Positions 20,384 to 30,841 of a stretch of DNA of 64,000 nucleotides are shown piece by piece (the first letter of the stretch is position 1; each line of letters starts with the position of its first letter). The notes under the pieces are model-generated. The model searched no databases. It was not told where the DNA came from and worked only from the letters and a program-made list of their open reading frames with translations. Position numbers and translations under genes: made by a program. Origin of the DNA: Tricholoma matsutake (taxonomy: Eukaryota > Basidiomycota > Agaricomycetes > Agaricales > Tricholomataceae); the NCBI GenBank assembly GCA_026075535.2, contig AP026539.1, positions 10,726,001 to 10,790,000 of the forward strand. Reading direction: 5' to 3'.

Positions 20384-22426
20384 ATGCCACCAAAAGCAGG
20401 TATTGCTTCCCAGAGGAGGAATATAGCTGGATTCAATGCAGCCCAACTGGACCTACCAACCCAACATCTCACTTCTGATCTTGATGGTGGAAATGCTGAA
20501 CTTGCAGCACAGCTTTCTGAGGCACAGGCCACTATCAACACATTGCAAGCATCCAAACTGGCATTATCTAATCAAGTGTCTCTATTGGAGGCTGAACTTT
20601 TCAAGGCTTTGGAGGCTTTAAAAGTAGAACAATCTCAATCAGCTAAGCTTTACTGATGTTTCTGTGTTGAATGTCATGCTTGCCAGCGTGGTGGAGCTCA
20701 CAAGGATTTTCTTGAAAGTAGAATAGAAATCCTTCAGATGACTAATGCACAGGATCTCGCTGAACAAAAGCAGCTAATTTATGATACTACCTCATATGGT
20801 GAAACTCTGGCACAGCTTGAAAAGAAGTACTCCAATCTACAGGATCAACTTCTCCATACTATGGATAGGTCTCAGATAGAGCTGGCTAAAGCTAAGGGAA
20901 AGCTTGCTCTGTCACAGAAAAATCTCAAACAATCACATTCTCAGGCTGCCTATTTTTGAAAGTGTTGTGAAAGTGCTACTACTCTTCAACAGAAGGCTGT
21001 AATCCAGGCAAAAGAGAAAGCTCATCCAACAGGCCATCTGTGAAAAATCCACACATTCACTTTTACACAAGGGTATTTACACTCAGGAAATGCGGAATCT
21101 TATTCATCTACTTGTCAAAGCTGGCTGTTCAAAAGAATATGTCAGTACAGTGATTACAGCCATTCTGAAAAGTGCTGGGATTATGACAAAAGGATCCATT
21201 AGCTGTCGGACTGTTTCACATATTCTTATGGAAGGATATGTTGCAAGCCAAATTCAACTTGGGTTTGAAATGGCTGATGCCAAAGCACTAACAGGAAGTG
21301 GAGATGGTACTAGTCATCAGAATGTGCAGTATTATTCATGGCATATCAATCTGAAGGCTAGTGACTATGAATCATCCAATGGAGCAAAACAGCATGTTAC
21401 ATGTTTTTTGGGTATTACTCCATCCTTTGATAGCTCTAGTAAAGAGTCAATTAAGGATTAGAACCTAGTGCTTGATTTGATTGTTGATCTATATAATCGC
21501 TCACCCTTGGGAAAACAACATGGATCTCTTCTACATACAGTTGATATCTTTGCCAAGCTGGTTGGAATGATGACAGATCATTGTGCAAAGGAAAAGAAGG
21601 ATGTTCATATGCTGGAGGAGCTCAAAGTGTCTGCTGTTTTACAGCAATTGGGTGAACAAAAAATTCTTGATTCTGGTAATCAAGAACTTGTGCCAAAGTT
21701 TATGCAAAATACCGTGAGGTTATTTCAAAGCTTGGTGGAACTGGCACATGGAATGCTTTGCCTCTTGAAACACAGTAAGCTCATCTGGCAAGAATGTCTG
21801 AAGATCTTGTTATTGATCTGGAAAAGGATATTTATCAAATGATGTCTGATAAAGAAAAATGACATTTGACATACTTTGTCTGGGCTGGCTGTGGTTGCCA
21901 CAAGGATTTGAATAGTGTTCAGGGTGGATATTTTGCAATGTCCAAATGGTGGGAGGAACACAAGCAAACACCTCCTATCCTACTTGCAAACCATGACAAT
22001 GCTGCTGTTCTTGCTGATATGGTATCTGATAGTAATACAATCACACCAGCACAAGAATGAGCATTTGAGAGTACAGCACGTGGAGGAATCAAAGCAACTC
22101 AATTGGCAGGTGCATTTTTCAATCACAAGGATGACAAAAAAGGGCATCACAATATTTTTCACTTCTGGTGGCAAGAAAATGTTGGCAGTGAATTTACTTT
22201 TCCCAATACATCCAATACATGTTTTGGATCATACTGTGATGGTGCAACTGCTATTTTAGCACATCTTTCACATGTCAACATTGATGATTTCTTGGCATGG
22301 CTTCATGCACATTTCAATCCTGGTGATGAGCACAAGGATGTCACATTCTTCTTGAGTGAGGGGTGTGCCTTGATGGCTCTTCTTGCTTCAGATGCATTTG
22401 TCACAACAAGGGAATGTCAACTCTAG
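20384..22426 (+). pseudogene. Agaricomycete repeat-associated 'SGDGT' protein with N-terminal coiled coil; possible transposase
   Basis: From ATG 20384 (MPPKAGIASQRRN) a coiled-coil region (GGNAELAAQLSEAQATINTL, LAQLEKKYSNLQDQLL) is followed by a globular part: MRNLIHLLVKAGCSKEYV, ALTGSGDGTSHQNVQYYSWH, VDLYNRSPLGKQ, YFVWAGCGCHKDLNSVQGG, PPILLANHDNAAVL, ARGGIKATQLAGAFFNHKDD and FPNTSNTCFGSYC. I recognise this as a protein family found in many copies in mushroom genomes but know no assigned function. The repeated acidic motifs (GDGT, HKDLN, HDN), the copy number and the location suggest a transposase; this is inference. Stops at 20654-20656, 20957-20959 and others, plus at least two frameshifts, make this copy dead. 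Confidence 0.7.
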
Positions 22427-22429
22427 GTG

Positions 22430-23480
22430 AAATTGTCATATAGAAACATAAATAAAATATAGAATGCACCTTGATCTATGAGAGTAGGAGGATTATTGAA
22501 ATATTCATTTGCAACCAGCCTTTGACATGTAATAGCATCAATCCAGCACTGCACTCCATCTTCAACTTTCTTCCAGTACTCCACCTGATGTTGATCCTTA
22601 TCATCCATCAGCACATTATTCTCATCAGGTTCTGCCTTGATTGTGACTCCCTCATCAACTTGGGTGTTTGTCTTCTTGACATGGAATGCAGTGGGCTTGA
22701 CAAGAAGAATAGAGAGTGTATGTTGACCAGAACATCCAGCATGCCTGAATCATTGCATTAGGATGGAAAGTGATTCAGGGAGCATGAACTGTACAATGTG
22801 TTCAATGTCAGGAATATCCATTCCCTAGTATATGCTTAGTGGTGCATAATGCGAGGCTAATGAAATATATACCATGCCTGCTGCAGTGCCACTTCAGTGG
22901 CACAGAGTACAACTATCTTTCCAGACTGAAAGTTCTTCATTACATGACATTTAGCATTTTGGGTTCATAGGTCATGGAGATGGTTGATCTTGCCACAGCA
23001 GGCCATTGGGAGTTGTGCACAAAGATATTTGAATTCTTGAAGACAGAGTTCCCTTGTATTGAAAAAGACAATTGTTTGCTTGAGTGGTTTCCCAGCCATA
23101 GCTTTGTCCAGAACAAAGTCCAAGGCTGCCAAGTCTCCTGTGGCACCTAGCATAGTGCAGATAACTGTAGTGATGTTTTTTTTGGTCATTACCAAGGTTG
23201 ATGAAAAGAGTTGAGTCCTTAGAGAAGAGAAGTTGGGAGCATATTTCTTTGAGAACAAGCGGTGGAGCCATTGCCATGACACCAAGAAGAAGTGTGGACC
23301 ATGAAGCAAAAGATTGGAGCAGGTCCAGATCAAAGAAATGTTTCTTGAACCTAGCTGTCTCAGCCCATGCCATTCTCAGTAAGTAAGTTGTATGATGAGT
23401 TCTCAGGGGGACATTGCATGGTGGTGAAGCACAAAGCAGATGCATGTATTGTAAATGAAGTTTGTCAACATCATATGTGT
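22430..23480 (-). pseudogene. RecQ/DEAD-like helicase remnant
   Basis: On the minus strand, frame-broken helicase pieces can be followed: AETARFKKHFFDLDLLQSF, LLGVMAMAPPLVLKEICSQL (motif III neighbourhood, family usually TATAPP), LFINLGNDQKK, DKAMAGKPLKQTIVFFNTRE (start of the second RecA domain) and, nearest the 3' end, VEYWKKVEDGVQCWIDAI. Walker A is not visible, and only a worn HHHAM is left where the DEAH box should be (about 23415-23445). The combination is like the RecQ-type helicases that occur as repeats in Agaricomycetes. It is convergent with the SGDGT pseudogene, ending within a few bases of it. Several frameshifts and stops; non-functional. Confidence 0.6.
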
Positions 23481-24014
23481 GAGACCTACACCTGCCTCTA
23501 CCAGACAGTGATCATTCTTCAATCAGAGATTGAAAATGACCATGACTAACTTATGTCAGCTCATCAAGTATTTGACAGCTTACCAATCACTCTGCTGGGT
23601 GCCTAATAACATTATTAGCCACACCAATTGCTGGGCATATAATAACTTTCATCTCCCTTAGATGTAGCTCTGTCTCTATTGCTATGTTGTGTTGCATGTG
23701 AGTAGTACAGTAAAGCATTTTGGCTGCTGTGAGCTGAGAAAACTGAGGTAAGATAGTCATCATTCATACTCAACAGGATCACATGATGAAAATGTTACTT
23801 TGCATGACAAATTGAGAAATTCAAGAAAGCTTTGAAACAAATAACTTTTCATCAAATCTGTGCCAGGGGAATTGAGCAGAAAGTGAAAAAACTCAATTCC
23901 TCAGAGTTGGATTTTTGAATTTGTCATTATTGAAAGAGGAGTCCAGTTTTTTAGTATCTATATTTAGCCACCAGCCAAATCTAGGCTGACAAAAAGCATA
24001 ATGCATCATATACA
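23481..24014. other. Spacer with an inverted fragment of the minus-strand remnant at 38 kb
   Basis: At about 23757-23790 the plus strand reads GATAGTCATCATTCATACTC, near-identical to the minus strand at about 38105-38085, and both then continue with AACA, GGTGATG/CACATGATG and GTTACTTT. It is therefore a small piece of the same gene in the opposite orientation. No intact gene. Confidence 0.5.
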
Positions 24015-25363
24015 ATGCCTAAGCTCAAGAAAATAAAGTTTTTGACAAATCTAGGAAGTTGGGCTGCTAGTAATAGCAAGAAATGCAAGCATGAGCATCT
24101 GGAGGTAAAGGAAAATGTGAGTCTAATTTGATGTGTTGCAATGTGACACATCATTAATTTATACTTAGATACTGGAGTCATGTCCTTTGCCAAAGAAGGC
24201 AAGGCCAGCACCATCAAGTCCAGATCCAGAACAGGTGTTGTGTGACATTCCAGTGTCAGTGCCTGTTGTGATGTCATCATGTGAAGTAATGCCAAAATTA
24301 ACTGGGGAATCTTTGGCAGGCTCCCCTGTCACCCTTACAGAACATGAGACAAAATGGGAAATTAGACATGATGTAGGAGAAACAGTTGCCATTGACTTGG
24401 ATGCTGAGAATGATGTCAATATGACAACATCAGATGATGTCAATATGGCCAAAAATACACCACAGAGTGAGGTTGTGAATATGGGAGGCAATGATGATGA
24501 CAAGGAACCAGAGGTTGAGTTCTGATATGAGAAAAGTGGAACTTACAGTTTTCCACTAGCAATAGCAGAAGCAGAGGCCACTTTTGCAGATATTAAGAAA
24601 GTTCTCAAGCCACCCCACAAGAAGGGTCTGGGCTATGATCATCATGGTCTTGATGAACTCACACACAGCCATGTTGAGGCTATGAGAAAATTTTTATGAA
24701 TGTATATTTCAGGGGACAGCACTGCACAGTGGGGTCCTGCAACACTGGAGACCGCACATGATCATGAAATGGGACTCACCATGCTCATTTGCTCTGGGAG
24801 TGGACCCATGAATATGTTGCCAATAGAAAGGACTTACCAAAGAAAACCTATGGTACCTGGAAGCCTTCAATGCTCGACAACAAGGACTTGGCACAAACAA
24901 TTCATTTACATCTTCAGTCCTTGGGGCTGTGGATTCAAGCACAAGATGTGGTTGATTTTATAAATAAACCTGAGACAAAGGCACAGTTTGGGTTGCTCAA
25001 ATCAATTTCCCTATCAATGGCTATGCAGTGGATGAAGCACTTAGGATACAGATGGACACTGTCACCAGGTAGGCAGTATGTTGATGAATACAAAAGAAAA
25101 GACATTGTCAACTCCCAACAGAAGGGATTTCTTCCAAGGTGGATGAGTATTGAAGAGAGGACATGGAAATAGAAGCAGGACTAGATTGACAAAGAAGTCG
25201 TTGAGCAGCCACAAAATTTCTGAGTTGTTGTCTGGTTCCACAATGAATCAACCTTTTATGCAAACAATTGTTGAAAGCTCCACTGGGTGCACAAGAATGA
25301 AACAGCTGTCCCACATCCCAAGGGTGAGGATGCTTCACTTATGGTCACAGACTTTGTTTCAGC
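24015..25363 (+). pseudogene. DDE transposase of a repeat family, 5' part, split by Copia-2
   Basis: Starts MPKLKKIKFLTNLGSWAAS at ATG 24015. A GT-AG intron (about 24118-24172) is followed by ILESCPLPKKARPAPSSPDP. A linker rich in acidic residues precedes ESGTYSF-like and AHDHEMGLTHAHLLWEWTHEY, then KPSMLDNKDLAQTIHLHL and LGYRWTLSPGRQYVDEYKRKDI. TGA codons (24523-24525, 24697-24699, 25170-25185 and beyond) interrupt it where the family has Arg codons. The frame is cut at 25363 by the Copia-2 LTR and resumes at 36970. The domain with catalytic residues is in the second part. I recognise the family as a multi-copy mushroom repeat, with a Tc1/mariner-like end. Confidence 0.72.
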
Positions 25364-25637
25364 TGTTGAAATTAATCCCAGTGATGCATGCTGTATACAT
25401 GAGGCAATACATGCAGCATACGCATGTTACTGCGCTTACTGCGCATACATGCAGTAAACACATTCCTGAGTCATGTGATGTCCTTATTATTATGTATATA
25501 AGAAGAACCTGTACCGTAGTAGGAATACAGTGTTCTTACCTCTGCTAACCCTAGCTGTAAGTCTAAGTAAACCCCAGGTAGGTTGTAAGGAACGTGTTGT
25601 CTCTTCCACTGTGCAGCATATATAGTCTGCTCCAACA
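25364..25637 (+). repeat. 5' LTR of Copia-2
   Basis: 274 bp, direct repeat of 36691-36964. It contains TGCATGCTGTATACATG and a TATA-like GTATATAAG near 25494-25502 followed by the presumed RNA start region. The primer site GGTTATGGGCC begins at 25638, directly after the LTR. Confidence 0.93.
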
Positions 25638-25887
25638 GGTTATGGGCCCTGCTGGGCATGTCGCGAACGTGCCTTAATTGGCTGCGAACGACGTTGACTT
25701 CATCGTCTTCAAATTATAACCTTGCGCTCTTCGTGAGCTGCATTGCGCTCCCTGTGAGCTGCACATAAAAACCTAGGTTGACTAGGGTTAACCACTCTGA
25801 AGGAGTGTTTTTTCCTGAGAATGTTAAACGTGTTTTATTGAGTAAAAAGACTGATTGAGCGCTTTTAACAGCTGCCACCACAAAATC

Positions 25888-28800
25888 ATGTCTTCAACTC
25901 TTGAGAAACTCGTTCAAACTTTCAACGGATCAAATTACATTCAATGGGCTGACTCAATGAAGGCGTGGCTCAGGTCTCAGGGCCTCTGGCAAATAACTAG
26001 CGGGGCGGAGCAAAAACCGCCCCCGGCGCCTCCCTTGACAGCGACGAACGCTACTTTGGTAGCGGATGCTAATGCCAAGCTCCAGACCTGGAGCAACAAA
26101 AATGACCAGGCCATTGGTAGCCTAGTGCTCCGCCTGGCCCCCTCCATTCGGCAGCGTGCCAACTCAAAGGACACTGCTGAGGAGGTGTGGGATCTCATCC
26201 ACACCAATTATGGTGTGGACGGCCCCTCCCAAGTCTTCGCGGACTTTAGGTCCGCAATAGCAATCAAGATCCCGGCTGCGAACCCCGCACCAGAGATTGC
26301 TAGAATGGCAGACAAATTTGAGTGCCTTACGGCTGCTAACGTCGCCATCCCCGAGCTAGTGCAAGCAATGATTCTACTTGCTGCGATGCTGCACGAGTAC
26401 GATTCCTTGTCCGCAACGGTCCTTAACACGACTGCTACTAGCGCCTTGACATTTAAACATGTCAAGGACTCCATTGTCGCTGAAGCCTCAAGGCGCACAG
26501 CAGTAGGAAAGCCCGCTGGCCAGCCTCAGGCCAACAAACTTTCTGCTGTTAAGCGCAAAGGGGGAAACCCCAAATGGCAGCCCAAAGAAGGGCAAAACAG
26601 CAACGGAGACTCGTCCCGAAAGCATGGACGACGTGGGGACAGAAAGACTAAGGAGGAGAAGCCGAAGGAGAAACATACCCACCTCACCTCCAATGCCTAT
26701 ACCACCATAAATGGTAATGGCACCATCATACCGCCGATGCCGCTTATACAGCACATTGAAAGACGCGAACACACTCCCACAAGGGATCCTCGCTGCCGAC
26801 CGCCTGCACAGGCATATACAGGCGCGGCCTCTACCTCTCGTTCGGTTTATGCCAAATATCAGCAAGCTCGAGACACCCTCGAGCAAATGCAACTTCCACA
26901 CAGCGCGAAAAATCTGCGACTGCTGGAAGAGCACCTGACGGTGCGAGAAGGAAAGAGAAGAAGGATAGAACCAGAACCCGAGTCTAGGATCGAGGAGGTA
27001 GAAGACGATACCGTCTCCCTCGGATCTGAACCTCCGGTGTCTGATGAGGAAGTGTGGAAAGCCGTCGATGAACCCCTTGATACAGGGGCGTATGATGACA
27101 GGTCAGTCCTTTTCCCTGCCACAAGCACTAAGATTAATACTCCTATGAATACAGCGAACTTTTCATGTGAAATTTTACTGCTATTAAATGTATCATGGAA
27201 TTATTTAGATCTTAATATATGTGCTATGTGTGCAAAGGGAGATTGTAAGAAAGGTGCCAACTGGATCATGGATTCAGGCGCATCAAAACACTTCACTGGT
27301 GAAATAAAAGATTTCGCTTCTTATGAGCCTTTACCGAGAAAGGACTCTACCTTGGTCCAAATGGCCACTGGTACTACTCATATAGTAGGAAAAGGAGCAG
27401 TCTTCATTAAACACCAGGTAGTATGTCATGGGAAGTCAGAGACACGTGAAACATGGTTATACCCCGTCTACTACATACCTGACATTAATACTTGATTGAT
27501 GTCAATGGGGGTCTTTTTACAAGACGGAAGTGATGTGCGTGGTTCCTCCGCACACATTTCATTTATCAAGCATGGAAACCCAATCATGCATTGTGTCCCT
27601 CTAAGGAGGAATGACACGATCTATTGGGCTCGGACTCATATATTGAGCACCAAAAAGGTTAATGTCGCGACCATTTATGTCACTGACTACTTGACTTGGC
27701 ATAGGCGACTTGGACACCCATCCAAAGAGGCGCTAGGGAAAATGCCTAAAAGCACCATAAAAAAATCTTTTCCCGAGTCAGACTCATGAGCTGACAAATC
27801 CTTTGAATTAATACATTCCGACCTAAAGGAACTCCCGGTACTATCATACCACAAACATAAATACTTCATTGTATTTCTGGATGACAAAACGTCGCATATT
27901 TGGGTCCAATGTCTCAGAAAGAAATCTGATGCTGCTGCAGCGATTAGACAATTTCAAGCGATGGCTAAAACCCAATATGGCGCTACAATCAAGCGCTGGC
28001 ATGTCGATCCAGGGGGGGAGTTCAAGGATCGTGAGCTACAAAAACAGCTCAAGGACTTAGGCATCAAAATAGAGATGTCTGCACCCCACGTTCATCAACA
28101 GAACAGGCGTGCAGAGCGCGCCATAAGGACAATAATGGAAAAGTCGCAAACCTTGCGATTCACCGCTTGTCTACCACAATCATGGTGGGAATTTTGCATA
28201 GAACATGCAACACATTTATACAACCAAACCCCAATAAGGCGCCTGAAATGGCTGACACCTTTTGAGGACCTGACAAAGGTCCGCCCAGATCTAAACAATC
28301 TGAAGGTCTTTGGTTGCAGTGCTTATGTCTATCTACCAAAGGAAAAACGTCCAACAACATTATCTCCTTGATCGGAGTTAATGATGTACCTTGGAGTAGA
28401 AGATGGCATTAAAGCATATCGTTTCATGCGACAAAATGGCACAATATTCATTGGTGCCACGGCACTATTTGATGAAACGATGTTCCCATGCTGTCCCGGA
28501 GCTAAAACTCCTGCCAAGACAGACCTTGGTGATTTTCCACCTCCAGAACCAGAAGATGACGACCACTCATCTGGAACGGATGGCAATGACCCTATACCGC
28601 CACAAAATCCACCCCTTCCTCCATCATTAGAAGATGATGATGATGATTTACCAAGCGAGCAAAAGGCGCATGACGATGCAACTAATGCTCCTCCTCCGCC
28701 GCCTCCAGTTAACACTGAGGACTTTCGTCCAAGACGTGAAGATCAACAGGAATGGCAGCAATTGCCCCATCGATCAGGCAGGCAGAGGAAAATCCCAAAC

Positions 28801-29129
28801 CGTCCCGGCAATACCTATGGAGAACAGCAACTCCCTTCTGACATAGAGAGAGACATTGCGCGTGATCGATATTGGAAGAAGTCTGTGGGTCAAGATTCGG
28901 ATCATAACCAAACACGACCACGACCTCAACAGCAAGAACCGGTTGCTGGACCGAGTTTGGCACCCCACGAGAGTGTGCCCGATTCCAATAATCAAGAACA
29001 TGATTACCCAATGGGGGAACCAGACGAAGCAGGTTATATTAAAAAGATAACCAAGGAAGGTGGAGATGAGCTTATCCGCTGGCTGTTATCAAAAGCAGTC
29101 ACACCATCAAGCAGAAAAAGCCTAGTTCC
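25888..29129 (+). pseudogene. Copia-2 gag, protease and integrase (5' part of the polyprotein frame)
   Basis: ATG 25888 opens a long frame: gag (MSSTLEKLVQTFNGSNYIQW, UBN2-like; no CCHC knuckle seen), a basic linker, protease WIMDSGASKHFTGEI near 27262, then the pre-integrase region YLTWHRRLGHPSKEA and integrase IHSDLKELPV, RWHVDPGGEF and NRRAERAIRTIME. The Cys-x2-Cys half of the integrase zinc finger is missing between HRRLGHPSKE and IHSDL, suggesting a small deletion. TGA codons at 27493, 27787 and 28369 break the frame; the family would have Arg (CGA) at these places. The frame reaches 29129, where Gypsy-2 begins, and joins exactly to 35183. Confidence 0.88.
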
Positions 29130-29555
29130 TGTAAGGGGACTAGGGGGGTGCCCTGTGTGTTTTTCCTATTTTTTATGTTCGTCCCATATTTTTCCCCACC
29201 TCATTTCCTTCTATTCTTTATTTTCTATGATTTTTCCGGATTTTATTACTAATTTTCCCTTGCTATCATGTTTGTATATGTTGACACTTTTATATTTAGA
29301 GGCGGAGTACCCCTTCCAACACATACCCCTTGGTATGATGTCATTCGGCGGCCTTGATCCGCCTATCTCTGCCTTTTTCTATTTTTAGGTTATATTTGAT
29401 TTTTGTCGTCTTCACATATACTGGGCATCAGCAAGGGGATCCTTAGAGTTTTCTCTTCAGATTTCCCTTTGCTAGGTGCGCCCCCAATCCCTGTATTATG
29501 TAGCATAATTTTAACTTTGGATTTCCCTTTGCTAGAGGCTTAGGTTGCCCTTATA
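29130..29555 (+). repeat. 5' LTR of Gypsy-2
   Basis: 426 bp, starts TGTAAGG and ends CTTATA. A reading frame that seems to extend the Copia-2 protein past 29129 into this LTR is an insertion artefact. Confidence 0.93.
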
Positions 29556-29721
29556 GTAGAAAACTCTCCCCTAAGGCCCGAAAATCGCGAACACCCTGCC
29601 CAAAATAGGCAGGTACGGACTGGACGACGCTTCCCAAAGCTCCACAGAGTCCCTACACACCGTTCCAGATACTCTCGCCTTTATCACGCCGCCATTTTTG
29701 CCAAACACGCTCCCTAGCGAC

Positions 29722-30841
29722 ATGGACGCATCAGAACACTTCGACGCGCTTGAAAGCGACGTTTCCGGAATGCGTGCGCAAATCGACTCGCTTAAATCTA
29801 CGATTGAAAACTTTGTTAGGACCCTCCAGGCTAACCCTACGACTAATAGTTCCCCCTTCACGACTCCAAGTGCACCCAACAACGACATTTTGCCAAACGC
29901 GTCCACTAAGGAACGTGCCCAGATCAAACCGTCCCCCCCCCGCCGAATTTAATGGTGCACGTGCGCAGGGACGTGCATTCCTTAATTCCTGTGAGTTATA
30001 CATTAGTCTCCAGTCGCATCAATTCGTCGATGAGGCTGCAAAAATTTATTGGGCCTTCACATACATGAAATCTGAACGCGCCTATCTCTATGTGGACCGT
30101 ATCCTGCGTCAAACTAAAGAACTCGGTTCTCTACCTTTCTCCACTTGGGGTGACTTTTGAGCTGAGTTCGTACGCCACTTCTGCCCCCTCAATGAACGCC
30201 ACCGAGCAGTGACACGACTTGAGTCATCCACTTACCACCAGGGACGTCGATCCGTGGACGACTATATCAATGAGTTCAAGGATTTGATGGACATGGCTGG
30301 GTATGGGAGTGGGTTACCAGTGGTGGTGAAGTTCCGACGGGGGCTCAACCGAGAAATTCAGGACCAGATTGCACAGATGTTGGAAGGGTGCCCAGCGGAC
30401 GATGATATCCTTGCTTGGTATGAAGCTGCTTCACTCTGTGACGAGAACCGACTCACAAATGCGGCGTTTAATGCTGCATTCCATGCTCCAACTACCACTC
30501 ATACACCCTACACCTTCAATCGAAGCCTCCCCCACCCTAACCCCATTCCTGCTCGTCAATCTACCACACCAGCTGTCAATGTCCCAGTACCAATGGATGT
30601 TGATGCAGCCCGCAGCCATGCACATAAGTTGGATCTCTGCTACCGTTGTGGGGAACCTGGACACAGGGCTGGAGTGTGTCCCCATTGTCAGGATATCCAC
30701 ATGCTCACCCCCGAGGGACGAGACGAACTCCTGCAAGATTTGTTGGCACTTGTAGATGTTGAGGGAGCGAAGGATCAAGTTGCAGAGGAGGTTAAGCTGG
30801 AAGTTGTAGAGGAGCAGGATTTTGCTATTCGCAGCGAGTGA
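29722..30841 (+). pseudogene. Gypsy-2 gag, frameshifted in a C run
   Basis: ATG 29722 (MDASEHFDALESDVSGM). The C run at 29933-29941 has nine C against eight in Gypsy-1, shifting the frame just before AEFNGARAQGRAF. A TGA at 30158-30160 stands where Gypsy-1 has CGA. The zinc knuckle CYRCGEPGHRAGVC is intact (about 30639-30680). gag ends with TGA 30839-30841, overlapping the start of pol, which lies in the -1 frame. The overlap suggests either a -1 frameshift or reinitiation; no clear slippery heptamer is seen. Confidence 0.88.

Noticed and set aside
29130..29388. Extension of the Copia-2 frame into the Gypsy-2 LTR
   Set aside because: The frame crosses the insertion site; the extra residues are LTR sequence. 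The real frame continues at 35183.
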